A stretch of DNA of 64,000 bases from Woeseiaceae bacterium (GCA_021773135.1 JAJFKP010000051.1:124001-188000), one strand, 5' to 3'. Counted from the first letter of the stretch, positions 52,241 through 61,380 are shown. Made by a program: numbers and translations. Notes: generated from the sequence alone by a model not told the origin.

Positions 52241-54346
52241 CTAGAACCTCCTGTCAAATGTAACGCCAAACTGCCTGGGATCTCCCTGGCGAATAAAAAG
52301 TGCAGGCGGAAAATTCGGCGGCTCGTTGCCGAAGAAGAATCCCCGCACGGCATAGTGCTCGTCGAATGCGTTTCGCAGCCACAGCTGCGCAGTCCAGTTC
52401 TCGGACTCGAAGCCGATTCTTGCATTCGTAACTGAATAGGATTGCGATTTCTGGTCATGCGAAACATCGAAGTAGAAATCATCTTTCGCAGTAACGTCCA
52501 GCCGCGCGAATACGCCAGATGCATGACGATATACGCCACCAAGCGCGGCCGTGTAATTCGGCGCGTGCGCCTGATCACGGTCGTCGATGCTTACCTGGGG
52601 TGTGAAGAAATCATCGAATTCCGCATTGAGTAACCCTACGTTCGCATAAATTTCGAGATAATCCACCGGGTTCCAGCGCATGTCGGCCTCCAGACCCACG
52701 GTGCGGCCCTCTGCAGCATTGTCAGTAAAGAACACGAATGAGGCAGGATCGTTAGGATCAATCTGGAACGAGGTTTCGACCTGTTGATCATCCCTAACGC
52801 TGTAGAAGACGGAGCCGCTCACCTGCAGGCGGTCGCCAGCAAAACTCGATTTCACGCCTACCTCGACATTCCACAGTGACTCGCCGGCAAATTCCCGGCG
52901 CCCTGCGGGTACGAATCCGAGGTTGAAGCCTCCTGCTTTATAGCCGCGTGCCAGACTGGCGAAGCCGATCATCGTATCAGTGAATTTGTGGGAATATTTG
53001 AGCTCACCGCCGACCATGTTCTCCGTTGGCCGCAAATTGAGTGCCGACGAATCCGTGTAGTCGACTTCGCGCCGTTCCAGCCGAGCACCAAGGGTAAGTT
53101 GTCCTGCCTCGCCAACCGGGTATTCAAGCTGACCAAATACCGCGGTGCTAAACGCTTCAAACCTGCTGCGCAACTGATCATCGAGCGAATCCGAAAAATT
53201 AAAACCCGGGTCGAAATACTCTCCCTGGTTAATCGTCGTAAGGTCTTCTTCGAGTTTGTTGACGTAGAAACCCAGGATCCAGTCTGTCGTGCCATTGAAG
53301 ATTCGCCCGCGCTCTTTTGATATGAAGCGAATCTCACGATTCAGCGCCATGCGCTGACGATCGTTCAGCGACACGTAATCGTACAGAACCGGCGACCACG
53401 CATCGTCGTTACCCCAGTCGGCATCAAACGAAAAATCAATCTCTGAGTCGACGACGGACGACACCGATGTGATCCTGAACCTGCTGCTGCCGTCCCAGTC
53501 GATGTTGAACGATGCACCGAGGCTGCGCTGGGCGTCTTTGCCTGGTTTGTCGGAAAGCACAGTAAGACTGTTGTCGATAGCGAACGCATCGTAACCATCA
53601 TCCACGTCGCTTAGCATGCCGGTAAGTTTAAACGACCAGTTGTTGCCAGCCGTCCAGTTCAGGCGTGCACGAAAAGATGTCTCGTCGCGACCATTAGTAT
53701 CGTCACGCCCGAGATATGGATTTGTGCGAAATCCATTGCTTTCATATTTATGCGCGCTCACCCTGTAACCGGCCGTTTCACCGACAGGACCACCTAAGGC
53801 AATTCCGCCGCCTATGGCATCGTCATCACCGAGGAGCAGGTTAAGTCTGCCTGAGAAGGTGTCGCCCGGATCCGTACTCTGCATGTAGATAAGGCCCGCA
53901 AGCGCATTCGAACCGTATCGAGTTCCCTGTGGGCCGCGTAGTACCTCGATCCGGTCTATGTCGAACAGGGTGGCAATGCCGCCGATGCCGCTGAAATCTA
54001 TGTCATCCACGACAAACCCGACGGAAGGATTGGGTGCTCCCTGATACTGAGCCAATTCGCCCACGCCGCGAATCTGCAGGTATTTGGCGCGATGCCCGTC
54101 GCCCGACCAGTTCAGGTTTGGCAGACTCCCAATCAGTTCTTCAAAGTGCTGGACGGCGAGATCGTTGATTGCAGCCGCATCCAGGACAGTAACGCTGGCA
54201 GGCGCCTCCGCCACAGGCACGCCTCGGTAGTCTGCCGTCACAATGATTTCTGTCAGGGCACCCTGGTCCTGTGCCGCCGCACCCAGGGACGCGGCACACA
54301 ACAGTGCGGCCGAATACGCTCGCATTCGATAAGTGCTTGATGGCAT
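52241..54346 (-). CDS. TonB-dependent outer-membrane receptor, predicted thiamine receptor
   Basis: A 701-residue outer-membrane receptor. A signal peptide (SAALLCAASLGAAAQDQG) is followed by a TonB box region (LTEIIVTADYR), the plug domain (VTVLDAAAINDLAVQHFEEL; LQIRGVGELAQYQGAPNPSV; IEVLRGPQGTRYGSNALAG) and a 22-strand barrel ending in QFGVTFDRRF with a C-terminal phenylalanine. The ligand is inferred from the TPP riboswitch immediately upstream and the thiamine genes downstream, a combination described for thiamine OMRs. Start ATG 54346 is preceded by GGAAGAGGA, within the riboswitch 3' end. Confidence 0.92.
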   Translation of the reverse strand: MPSSTYRMRAYSAALLCAASLGAAAQDQGALTEIIVTADYRGVPVAEAPASVTVLDAAAINDLAVQHFEELIGSLPNLNWSGDGHRAKYLQIRGVGELAQYQGAPNPSVGFVVDDIDFSGIGGIATLFDIDRIEVLRGPQGTRYGSNALAGLIYMQSTDPGDTFSGRLNLLLGDDDAIGGGIALGGPVGETAGYRVSAHKYESNGFRTNPYLGRDDTNGRDETSFRARLNWTAGNNWSFKLTGMLSDVDDGYDAFAIDNSLTVLSDKPGKDAQRSLGASFNIDWDGSSRFRITSVSSVVDSEIDFSFDADWGNDDAWSPVLYDYVSLNDRQRMALNREIRFISKERGRIFNGTTDWILGFYVNKLEEDLTTINQGEYFDPGFNFSDSLDDQLRSRFEAFSTAVFGQLEYPVGEAGQLTLGARLERREVDYTDSSALNLRPTENMVGGELKYSHKFTDTMIGFASLARGYKAGGFNLGFVPAGRREFAGESLWNVEVGVKSSFAGDRLQVSGSVFYSVRDDQQVETSFQIDPNDPASFVFFTDNAAEGRTVGLEADMRWNPVDYLEIYANVGLLNAEFDDFFTPQVSIDDRDQAHAPNYTAALGGVYRHASGVFARLDVTAKDDFYFDVSHDQKSQSYSVTNARIGFESENWTAQLWLRNAFDEHYAVRGFFFGNEPPNFPPALFIRQGDPRQFGVTFDRRF

Positions 54347-54356
54347 TTAGAAATCC

Positions 54357-54458
54357 TCTTCCTACGCCGGCATTACCCGGTTCAGGTTCTAGGGTTCCCA
54401 TCGCAGCGCGCCTGTCTTTTCGCGCCAAGGATCTCAGGCCGGTATGGCCACCCCTGTG
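54357..54458 (-). promoter_or_regulatory. TPP (THI-box) riboswitch
   Basis: On the minus strand the leader reads GGGGTGGCCATACCGGCCTG, then CTGAGATCCTTGG, a hairpin GCGCGAAAAGACAGGCGCGC, and ACCTGAACCGGGTAATGCCG before GCGTAGGAAG. These are the CUGAGA and ACCUGA-x2-GGGUAAUGCC boxes of the TPP aptamer. It ends about 10 bases before the receptor ATG, and its 3' strand runs into the ribosome site GGAAGAGGA, so binding of TPP should hide translation initiation of the receptor. Confidence 0.95.
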
Positions 54459-54619
54459 ACGAATCGGACTATAACGTATTAAGCCTCCGCAGAGGAGCGC
54501 CGTCATTTCCTCCCGGCGCTGACCGCGACCGATTTTCGCGCCCACAGCCGTCTATCGAAACGATACGTTGTAGTGCGATTGCCAACTTAAGCTGATTGAC
54601 ACAACCCGCGGAGAAGACC

Positions 54620-55426
54620 ATGGACAAAATACGTTGCAAAATAAAACTGGTCGTGGCCGGAGCATGCAGTGCTGCCTTAATGGGCCTGTCACTGCCGGCA
54701 TGGGCTGATGATGACGACGATGACGGGGAAATACCGTATGACGAGGCCGAGATTTTCTTTGAACTCAATAACACCGATGGCGACCTGGGGATTCATGCAT
54801 TGATCGACGGGGAAGAATGGAATTCGCTCAGAATCGAGGACCCATACGAACGCATGATGCTCAATATCCGCGTAATAGGCCGTCTGCGGCGACAGGGACT
54901 AACTGAAATATTCTTTGAAAGCGCCGAACCGACGTTCGATGAGCTGCCGCCAGCCCACTTTTTTCACAGGTTTCCTGAAGGTGAATATGAAATCGAAGGA
55001 AGAACGCTCGATTGGGCAGAACTCGAAAGTACCGCCGAGCTGACCCATGTCATGCCGGCGCCGCCCGCGCCGCTGGTCAACGGCCTCGCATTCGATCAGG
55101 ACTGCGATGACGCTGATGTCGTCACGGTCTCGGCGCCCATCGAAATAGCCTGGCCGGCAGTCACCATGTCGCATCCCGATTCCGATGGCGGCGGCGCCAG
55201 TGTTCAACCGCCGGTGCCGGTAGAGATTAACAATTACGAATTGGTTGTAGAGATTCTGGATGAAGAAATTGAAGCAAAGTTTGTCATGCAGCTGCCACCG
55301 GATGTGACTACAGTTTCGTTGCCGCAGGAATTCACAAACCTCGGAACTGAGTTCAAATTTGAGGTCCTGGCACGCGAAAAAAGTTTTAATCAGACCGCTG
55401 TCGAGAGTTGTTTTATTCGGGAATGA
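54620..55426 (+). CDS. Exported acidic protein, unknown
   Basis: A 268-residue protein with signal peptide (LVVAGACSAALMGLSLPAWA) and an acidic mature N-terminus (DDDDDDGEIPYDEAEIFFEL). A central region EDPYERMMLNIRVIGRLRRQ and a C-terminal half beginning about residue 175 with beta-sandwich character (PVEINNYELVVEILDEEIEA; LPPDVTTVSLPQEF), like a fibronectin-type fold. I do not recognise a named family. GGAGAAG before ATG 54620 supports the start. Its stop overlaps the next gene start (ATGA), so the two proteins are made together. Confidence 0.72.
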   Translation: MDKIRCKIKLVVAGACSAALMGLSLPAWADDDDDDGEIPYDEAEIFFELNNTDGDLGIHALIDGEEWNSLRIEDPYERMMLNIRVIGRLRRQGLTEIFFESAEPTFDELPPAHFFHRFPEGEYEIEGRTLDWAELESTAELTHVMPAPPAPLVNGLAFDQDCDDADVVTVSAPIEIAWPAVTMSHPDSDGGGASVQPPVPVEINNYELVVEILDEEIEAKFVMQLPPDVTTVSLPQEFTNLGTEFKFEVLAREKSFNQTAVESCFIRE

Positions 55427-56265
55427 CTGTGCGTCGGATACCCCCGCTGCGCACAGGAGCACCCACAGCTCCGGCATCACGTGGGGCCTGCCTATTGGCA
55501 GGCTTCACGTTTTTATGCCACGCGACCTTTGCTGAAGATGAAGTCTATGTTTCTGGCACCGAATCGGCGCTGACTATCGAAGCGGAAAATACGAGTATTC
55601 GTCGAATCATCGAATCAATCTCAAAAGAAGCCGATATTGTCGTACGTTCTGAATCGGTACTCGATGAGCGTATAACAGTCCAGCTGGATTCGACCAGTAT
55701 CGTCGACGCCTTTGCCCGCATACTGCGCAATGAAAGCTACATTCTTTTGATGGCAGGTAATAATGTTGACGACCGATTGATGGCGCGCGGCCACCTGTGG
55801 ATATTGTCAGGTCAAGATGACCAGGAAACCGAAGGATGGTCGGCACGGCCGGCGCATGACGCCAGGACTACATTGGACAACGAGTGGTACCGCTACCAGT
55901 TACTCGCGAATTCCGTTGAGAAAGCCGACCGCGAGAAAGCGATGTTCCGACTTGGCGAAAATCGCCGCGGCGCGAACATTGAACTCCTTCGACTGGGTCT
56001 TTCAGATTCAAGCCGCCAGGTACGTCAAGCTGCAATCGAATCCCTTCCTGACATCGGCGGCCGCGAGGCGATCCTGGCGCTCGGTATTGCACTCGCTGAT
56101 TCTGACGCCGGACTCCGCATCAACGCGCTGGACGCTTTGGGTGAGATTGGCGGGGAAGCAGCAGAAAAACTGATTCAGAAGGCCATGTCCGACGCGGATA
56201 GCCGCGTGCGCGAAGCCGCTGGCGATTGGATAGTGGAGCTTAACTGGCGCTCTGACGGATCGTAA
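55423..56265 (+). CDS. Exported STN-like / HEAT-repeat protein
   Basis: A 280-residue protein. After a signal peptide ending near CHATFAED comes an STN-like domain (LTIEAENTSIRRIIESISKE; IVVRSESVLDERITVQLDS; IVDAFARILRN), as found before secretins and TonB receptors. The C-terminal 120 residues are HEAT/PBS repeats (RQVRQAAIESLPDIGGREAI; LRINALDALGEIGGEAAEKL; SRVREAAGDWIVEL). The combination suggests a periplasmic protein-interaction platform. Translationally coupled to the acidic exported protein. Confidence 0.78.
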   Translation: MTVRRIPPLRTGAPTAPASRGACLLAGFTFLCHATFAEDEVYVSGTESALTIEAENTSIRRIIESISKEADIVVRSESVLDERITVQLDSTSIVDAFARILRNESYILLMAGNNVDDRLMARGHLWILSGQDDQETEGWSARPAHDARTTLDNEWYRYQLLANSVEKADREKAMFRLGENRRGANIELLRLGLSDSSRQVRQAAIESLPDIGGREAILALGIALADSDAGLRINALDALGEIGGEAAEKLIQKAMSDADSRVREAAGDWIVELNWRSDGS

Positions 56266-56563
56266 TAGCCGAACGACGACTGCGGATACCTGATAACAAA
56301 GTAACCTGGGCACGGATCCTCCGGTGTCGTCTCTCGAATCTCTTTGCCAATGTTAAGCCCGGTTAGGATGGGAGCACTCATTCTACCCGGCCGTCGGTGC
56401 CTCAGGTGGAATGGACATTGATTCCGATCAATTTCGGCACCGGTCGTTACCCCGGAACCTGCCAATCGGATGGTAATATTGCACGTGCTACTTCCGAGCC
56501 CGCGGCAGCAAACCGTCGCCACCGAATTAATTGCAGGGGCTTATCCAATAGGAGCGCGACAAA
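56266..56563. other. Gene-free region
   Basis: About 300 bases between the HEAT-repeat gene and a small membrane protein gene. Frames of up to 115 codons on the minus strand have no family similarity and no ribosome site. I see no hairpin with a T-run. Confidence 0.5.
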
Positions 56564-56812
56564 ATGTCACTGGATCTTCTTGCAACATTTTTTGGCTGGT
56601 GTACGGTCATTAACGCCGGACTAATATTGCTGATTCTCCTTCTCACTGCGGTTGTGAATAAGGAAGGTTTTCCATTCAATCTCATCGCTGGCATATTCGG
56701 GATTTCGATGGGCCAGGTCAGGGCGACCCATTTCCGGGTCTTTCAACAGTATCGTTTTACGATTGTCGTGCTAAACCTGGTGCCCTACCTGGCTTTCAAA
56801 ATAATGCTCTAG
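56564..56812 (+). CDS. DUF6868-like small membrane protein
   Basis: An 82-residue protein with two or three hydrophobic segments, starting MSLDLLATFFGWCTVINAGL and containing FGISMGQVRATHFRVFQQYR and a final VVLNLVPYLAFKIML. This pattern (LLxTFFGWCxxIN; ISxxxxxxxHxxxFxxYK) recalls a small gammaproteobacterial family I remember as DUF6868; function unknown. ATG 56564 follows TAGGAGCGACAAA, a good ribosome site. Confidence 0.72.
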   Translation: MSLDLLATFFGWCTVINAGLILLILLLTAVVNKEGFPFNLIAGIFGISMGQVRATHFRVFQQYRFTIVVLNLVPYLAFKIML

Positions 56813-56854
56813 TGCAGATGCCGGCGACCAGAAAATCAGGCTTGGGAGGTTAGA

Positions 56855-57727
56855 ATGAGTGGAAATATCAGACGTATGCTCCCTGTTGCCAGCGCACTAC
56901 TTTGGACCTCAGCGTTTTCTCAGGATACGGACAATCAAAATATTGCTTTAATAAAAGGCGGCGCTTACTGGATGGGTACTGACGCCGGTACAGTTTCCGC
57001 GTTGAAGGCCCGTTATGGGGTCGATTTTCCTGGCGTATTCGAAAACGAAGTGCCTGCTCGTGAGGTAACGATCAGCAGGTTTCTTATCGATCGTTTCGAA
57101 GTCACCAATTCCCGCTTCTTCGAGTTCACTGCTGAAAATCCGGCCTGGCGGAAAGACCAGATCGCGGACAGCCAGCACAATGGGCAGTACCTGGTGCACT
57201 GGAGTGACGGCCGCTACGCGGCCGGAGAGGCAGACTATCCTGTCGTCAACATAACCTGGTCCGCGGCTCAGGCCTTCTGCCGCTGGCGCGATGGCAGGTT
57301 ACCGACGGAAGCCGAGTGGGAATATGTAGCACGTGCCGGCGACGCGCGGGAGTTCCCGTGGGGCAATGCTTTGCCCTCACCGGACGTGGCCAACTATTCG
57401 GCCAGCCCGCATGGCAGGGCAATAAACGTCGGCACCTATCCGCCAAACGAATTCGGAGTTTACGATCTTGCCGGCAATGTCTGGGAATTCCTCTACGATG
57501 AGTGGGAGCCCGGATATTCGTCCGAGCCACAGTCAGATCCGATAGTGGGTGGGCTGTTAGCGCGTCACGAAGAAGGCAGTGTGAGAGGACGGCGCGCCGT
57601 GCGCGGCGCAAGTTTCGGCGGCTCTGTCGTGAATGTTCGCACGCGTTGGCGTGACAGCCACGTCGCCACGAATGCTACCGAGTTTGTCGGCTTCCGCTGC
57701 GCATATACAAATCCGGACTTAAATTGA
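56855..57727 (+). CDS. FGE-sulfatase-fold (SUMF1-like) exported protein
   Basis: A 290-residue protein with a signal peptide (LPVASALLWTSAFSQDT) and an FGE-sulfatase domain: ALIKGGAYWMGTDAG, ISRFLIDRFEVTNSRFFEFT, YPVVNITWSAAQAFCRWRDG, RLPTEAEWEYVARAGDAREF, YDLAGNVWEFLYDEW and the terminal VRGASFGGSVVNVRTRWRDS, VGFRCAYTN. True formylglycine-generating enzymes carry a cysteine pair near the end of the domain; here the GASFGGS segment has no cysteine, so sulfatase activation is unlikely. Related non-catalytic FGE-fold proteins bind ligands or partners. GGGAGG precedes ATG 56855. Confidence 0.87.
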   Translation: MSGNIRRMLPVASALLWTSAFSQDTDNQNIALIKGGAYWMGTDAGTVSALKARYGVDFPGVFENEVPAREVTISRFLIDRFEVTNSRFFEFTAENPAWRKDQIADSQHNGQYLVHWSDGRYAAGEADYPVVNITWSAAQAFCRWRDGRLPTEAEWEYVARAGDAREFPWGNALPSPDVANYSASPHGRAINVGTYPPNEFGVYDLAGNVWEFLYDEWEPGYSSEPQSDPIVGGLLARHEEGSVRGRRAVRGASFGGSVVNVRTRWRDSHVATNATEFVGFRCAYTNPDLN

Positions 57728-57770
57728 CACAACGAATTGACGAACTCGGCAGTCAATGGGTGAGCCCCGC

Positions 57771-58640
57771 TTAGGCTTTGCGCTCAAGCCGGGCAATCAG
57801 ACTCGACGTATCCCACCTGTTGCCGCCTAATTCCTGCACTTCTTTGTAATAGGCGTCAACGAGCTTCGTCATGTCGAGACGCGCGCCGTTTTTTTCAGCC
57901 TCGTCAATGGCTATTCCTAAGTCCTTGCGCATCCATTCGACTGCGAATCCGAAATCGAACTCATCATTGACCATAGTTTGCCAACGATTTTCCATCTGCC
58001 AGGACTGTGCTGCGCCCCTGGAAATCGCTTCGATCACTTTTGCAGTATCGAGATCCGCGCGCTGTGCAAAATGCAGCGCCTCCGACAGGCCCTGCACGAC
58101 GCCGGCAATGCAGATCTGATTGACCATTTTCGCCAGCTGACCCGAACCGACCCGGCCAATCAACGTTATCGCTTTGGCGTAGCAGTCCATGACCGGGCGC
58201 GCACGTTCGAAGACGGCACTGTCGCCGCCCGCCATCACCGTTAACTGCCCACTTTCTGCACCGGCCTGGCCACCTGACAATGGCGCATCCAGAAAACCGA
58301 CCTGCTTCGCGTCCGCAGAAGCGGCTACCTCGCGGGCAACTGCAGCGGATGCGGTCGTGTGATCCACGATGATACAACCACTGCCTGACCCGGAAAGCAC
58401 CCCATCGTCGCCGAGGATAACTTCACGAACGTCGTCGTCGTTACCGACGCAGCAGAATATGATCCCGGCATTCTCCGCTGCGGCAGCCGGCGTCGCTGCC
58501 AGGCTGCCACCGAATTCGCTACACCATTGTTCGGCCTTCGACGTCGTACGGTTGTATACAACAACGTCGTGTCCGGCTTTCGCGAGAAATCCGGCCATTG
58601 GATAACCCATAACGCCCAACCCGACAAATGCAACTCGCAT
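57771..58640 (-). CDS. 3-hydroxyisobutyrate dehydrogenase-like NAD(P)-dependent oxidoreductase
   Basis: A 289-residue beta-hydroxyacid dehydrogenase. MRVAFVGLGVMGYPMAGFLA is the nucleotide-binding G-x-G-x-x-G segment, VVYNRTTSKAEQW follows it, LDAPLSGGQAGAESGQLTVM is the substrate-binding motif (DAPVSGG type) and VGSGQLAKMVNQI contains the catalytic lysine of the GxxxxxK-N helix. Family members oxidise 3-hydroxyisobutyrate (valine degradation), tartronate semialdehyde or succinate semialdehyde. Its operon with acyl-CoA dehydrogenase and enoyl-CoA hydratase favours valine/isobutyrate catabolism (MmsB). It starts 57 bases after the dehydrogenase stop. Confidence 0.9.
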   Translation of the reverse strand: MRVAFVGLGVMGYPMAGFLAKAGHDVVVYNRTTSKAEQWCSEFGGSLAATPAAAAENAGIIFCCVGNDDDVREVILGDDGVLSGSGSGCIIVDHTTASAAVAREVAASADAKQVGFLDAPLSGGQAGAESGQLTVMAGGDSAVFERARPVMDCYAKAITLIGRVGSGQLAKMVNQICIAGVVQGLSEALHFAQRADLDTAKVIEAISRGAAQSWQMENRWQTMVNDEFDFGFAVEWMRKDLGIAIDEAEKNGARLDMTKLVDAYYKEVQELGGNRWDTSSLIARLERKA

Positions 58641-58697
58641 ATTAGTTCCCCGATTTATAAATTTTTGGCGCGCCAGTTTAACAGCGAATCGAACAAA

Positions 58698-59888
58698 TCA
58701 GGCGGCCTGATCAGCCCGCACTCCTTTCCCGCTCTTTTTCCTGGGATCCAATCCCACAGAGCGGGCAATGATTTCACGCATGATTTCGGACGTGCCCGCA
58801 TATATCCTGGATACGCGTGCATTCAGATACATCCGGCATATCGCGTATTCATCCATGTAGCCCGCGCCGCCGTGCAGCTGAACGCATTCGTCCATCACCC
58901 GCCCTTCCAGTTCGCTGGTAAATAATTTTGCCTTGGCCGCGTCGTCAGCACTCAAACTTCCTTCATTGTGTTCAATTACACATTGATCGACGAATGCCTG
59001 TGCGACATCGATTTCCATGCGCATGTCCGCCATCTTGAAACGCGTGTTCTGAAAGTCGGCAATCTTCTGACCAAACGCCTTGCGCTCGGTGATGTATTCC
59101 ATCGTGATATCGAACGCCGCATTTGCGGCAGCGAGATAGCCAACCGCACCCAGCAATCGTTCCTCAGCCAGAAAATGCATCAAATGATAGAAGCCCTTGT
59201 TCCACTCGCCGAGCAGGTTCTCTTTTGGCACTTTGACGTTGTTGAAAAATAACTCAGCGGTGTCCTGGCTCTTGAGGCCCATTTTTTTCAGGTTATCACC
59301 TCGCTCAAACCCGTCCATGCCGCGCTCGACGACAAACAGGCTTAGGCCACCATGTCCGCTGCCCGGATCTGTATTCGCGACCACCACAACCAGGTCAGCG
59401 AGAATGCCGTTGGAGATGTATGTCTTCGAACCGTTCAGCAGGTAATGATCGCCCTTGTCCTCAGCCTTGGTTCGCAGCCCGGCAACGTCGCTACCGGCGC
59501 CTGGCTCCGTAATACCAACGGCAAGAACGTATTCGCCACTAATACATTTTGGCAGCCACCTCGCTTTCTGTTCAGCCGTGCCGAGTTCCCCGATATAAGG
59601 ACCGACCAGGCGATTGTGCAGCGTTGCGAAGAAACCCGCATCACCGAAACGTGCATTTTCCTCGATGAGCACCTGTTCGTAACGAAAATCAGCAACGCCG
59701 GCACCGCCATATTCTTCGTCAGCCCACATCAGGAGGAGACCCTGTTCTCCTGCTTTCAGGTACGCATCGCGGTCGACGATGCCCTGTTCCTGCCACTTAT
59801 CGCTGTGCGGTTGGATCTCGTTCTTCAGGAAGCTGCGTACTGAATCCCGAAACATTTCATGTTCGTCGTCAAAGATTCGTCTTTTCAT
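58698..59888 (-). CDS. Acyl-CoA dehydrogenase
   Basis: A 396-residue FAD enzyme oxidising acyl-CoA to trans-2-enoyl-CoA. EYVLAVGITEPGAGSDVAGL and YLLNGSKTYISNGILADLVV are the two conserved acyl-CoA dehydrogenase blocks; QLHGGAGYMDEYAICRMYLN and VSRIYAGTSEIMREIIAR form the C-terminal FAD region. The catalytic glutamate is most likely the E in YAGTSEIMRE. ATG 59888 has AGGAGA upstream; a longer frame lacks similarity. The operon with enoyl-CoA hydratase and a 3-hydroxyisobutyrate dehydrogenase suggests branched short-chain substrates. Confidence 0.93.
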   Translation of the reverse strand: MKRRIFDDEHEMFRDSVRSFLKNEIQPHSDKWQEQGIVDRDAYLKAGEQGLLLMWADEEYGGAGVADFRYEQVLIEENARFGDAGFFATLHNRLVGPYIGELGTAEQKARWLPKCISGEYVLAVGITEPGAGSDVAGLRTKAEDKGDHYLLNGSKTYISNGILADLVVVVANTDPGSGHGGLSLFVVERGMDGFERGDNLKKMGLKSQDTAELFFNNVKVPKENLLGEWNKGFYHLMHFLAEERLLGAVGYLAAANAAFDITMEYITERKAFGQKIADFQNTRFKMADMRMEIDVAQAFVDQCVIEHNEGSLSADDAAKAKLFTSELEGRVMDECVQLHGGAGYMDEYAICRMYLNARVSRIYAGTSEIMREIIARSVGLDPRKKSGKGVRADQAA

Positions 59889-59925
59889 TTTCCAATCTCC
59901 TGTGTCCGTTCGACAAGTAATTCCG

Positions 59926-60708
59926 TTACTTGCCTGTAAATTGAGGTTTACGTTTTTCCAGAAATGCATTAACGCCTTCAGCACTGTCGGCACTACTGCG
60001 CAGCCGCTGCTGCAATGGCGCTTCGACGTCGAACGTGCTCGCCCAGGACCCGCAGGTCGCGTGACGCATCGCCTTTTTGGTTGCGGCTATAGAGAGCGGC
60101 GCTCGTTCGGCTAATGCCTTAGCCCACGCAACCGCTTCATCTAACAGTGAACCCGCCGGCACGACCTTGTTGGCCAGACCCAGGTCAAGGCAGCGCTCCG
60201 CCGGGATTCGCTCCGCTTCCACGCTCAGTTGAAACGCACGGCGATAACCCAGTTGGTGCACCAGGAGCCAGTTCAGCCCGCCGTCAGGCACCAGCGAAAT
60301 CGTCGTGAAGGGAGAAAGCAAAAAAGCCTTGTCCGACATGATCAGCAGGTCGCAGACCAACGCAAACGACATGCCGATTCCGGCTGCCGATCCGCCCACA
60401 GCTGCGATAACCGGTTTGTCCATGTTCCAGATACATTCGAGGACCGGTCGATACTCGGTTTGCAGCATGTCTTCGACGCTGTCGTCGGGATTCAGGCCGT
60501 CTTTCAGATCGGCGCCCGCACTGAATGAGCGTCCTTCGCCGGTGAGCACGACCGCGCGTACGGTTGTATCGTCTGCCGCACGCCGGCATGCTGCCAGCAG
60601 GTCGGCGCGTAGTGCCTTGTTGAACGAATTCATTGCATCGGGACGAAATATCGTAATGATCGCTACTGCATCGTCGGTTGCATAACGAACCGTTTCAATT
60701 TTGTTCAT
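59926..60708 (-). CDS. Enoyl-CoA hydratase/isomerase family protein
   Basis: A 260-residue crotonase-fold protein. FRPDAMNSFNKALRADLLAA, VVLTGEGRSFSAGADLKDG (oxyanion-hole loop), PVIAAVGGSAAGIGMSFALV (second oxyanion-hole region) and FTTISLVPDGGLNWLLVHQL (catalytic region) are typical. At the position of the second catalytic Glu of mammalian enoyl-CoA hydratase the sequence reads LVPDGG, an Asp, as in many isomerase-like members. Part of the TetR-controlled operon. Substrate unknown. Confidence 0.92.
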   Translation of the reverse strand: MNKIETVRYATDDAVAIITIFRPDAMNSFNKALRADLLAACRRAADDTTVRAVVLTGEGRSFSAGADLKDGLNPDDSVEDMLQTEYRPVLECIWNMDKPVIAAVGGSAAGIGMSFALVCDLLIMSDKAFLLSPFTTISLVPDGGLNWLLVHQLGYRRAFQLSVEAERIPAERCLDLGLANKVVPAGSLLDEAVAWAKALAERAPLSIAATKKAMRHATCGSWASTFDVEAPLQQRLRSSADSAEGVNAFLEKRKPQFTGK

Positions 60709-60729
60709 TAATTGTTCCTGTTAATGCGA

Positions 60730-61380
60730 CTAGGCGCCGCTATCCGCTGCCAACGACTTTTGCAGGTGCTGTTTCATATCGCTGTTCGCCTTCTGGAAAT
60801 CTATTGAGTCCGGATTGATCACCCACAGGTAAGTCATTCCCGAGATATAGGCGATGTATTGTGTCGCAACGCTTTTTGGTTCGATATCGTCCCGGATTGA
60901 ACCCGCCGCCTGTGCCGCGCTCACCCATTCCGCAACGTCATCCTGCTGGCGCTGGTGAATGGATACCGATGTCTGGCGATACTCGGATTCCGGGCTTGCC
61001 GCTCCACAATATAAAATCTGCAACACGCGCGCCTCGTCCGGCGAGTCAGAAATAAATGTAAAGAACGAGTCGAGCGCCGCACTCATCGCTTCAATTCCGA
61101 TTTTGTCGCCAACGTCTTCGCGAAGATAATCGAGCCAACGGCGCGATATTGATTTGCAAACTGCATCGAACAATCCCGCCTTCGAACCGAACCGGTAGGT
61201 CGCTAATCCGCGGCTGTAGCCGGCCTGTTCCCCGATCGCCGCAAGAGTGGTCTTTTCGATTCCTGTCTTCAGGATCAATTCGATCGCGGCATCCAGCATC
61301 GCGCGATCGGAGATCGCGGTGCGTTCGGCCTGGGTGAGTGGACGATCTCCAGCGGAAATGGCTGTGGCGGGCGAAGACAA
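60730..61380 (-). CDS. TetR family transcription regulator
   Basis: A 216-residue repressor with an N-terminal helix-turn-helix, MLDAAIELILKTGIEKTTLA, then IGEQAGYSRGLATYRFGSKAGLF. The C-terminal ligand domain is all-helical and its specificity cannot be told. It is the first gene of the acyl-CoA operon and lies 21 bases before enoyl-CoA hydratase. The apparent start is TTG at 61380, with AAGG about nine bases upstream. The inverted repeat at 61426-61446 is the likely operator, lying in the divergent promoter region shared with the amidase gene. Confidence 0.88.
   Translation of the reverse strand: MSSPATAISAGDRPLTQAERTAISDRAMLDAAIELILKTGIEKTTLAAIGEQAGYSRGLATYRFGSKAGLFDAVCKSISRRWLDYLREDVGDKIGIEAMSAALDSFFTFISDSPDEARVLQILYCGAASPESEYRQTSVSIHQRQQDDVAEWVSAAQAAGSIRDDIEPKSVATQYIAYISGMTYLWVINPDSIDFQKANSDMKQHLQKSLAADSGA

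Noticed and set aside
56855-57727. Functional formylglycine-generating enzyme
   Set aside because: The cysteine pair needed for catalysis is absent and no sulfatase is encoded nearby.
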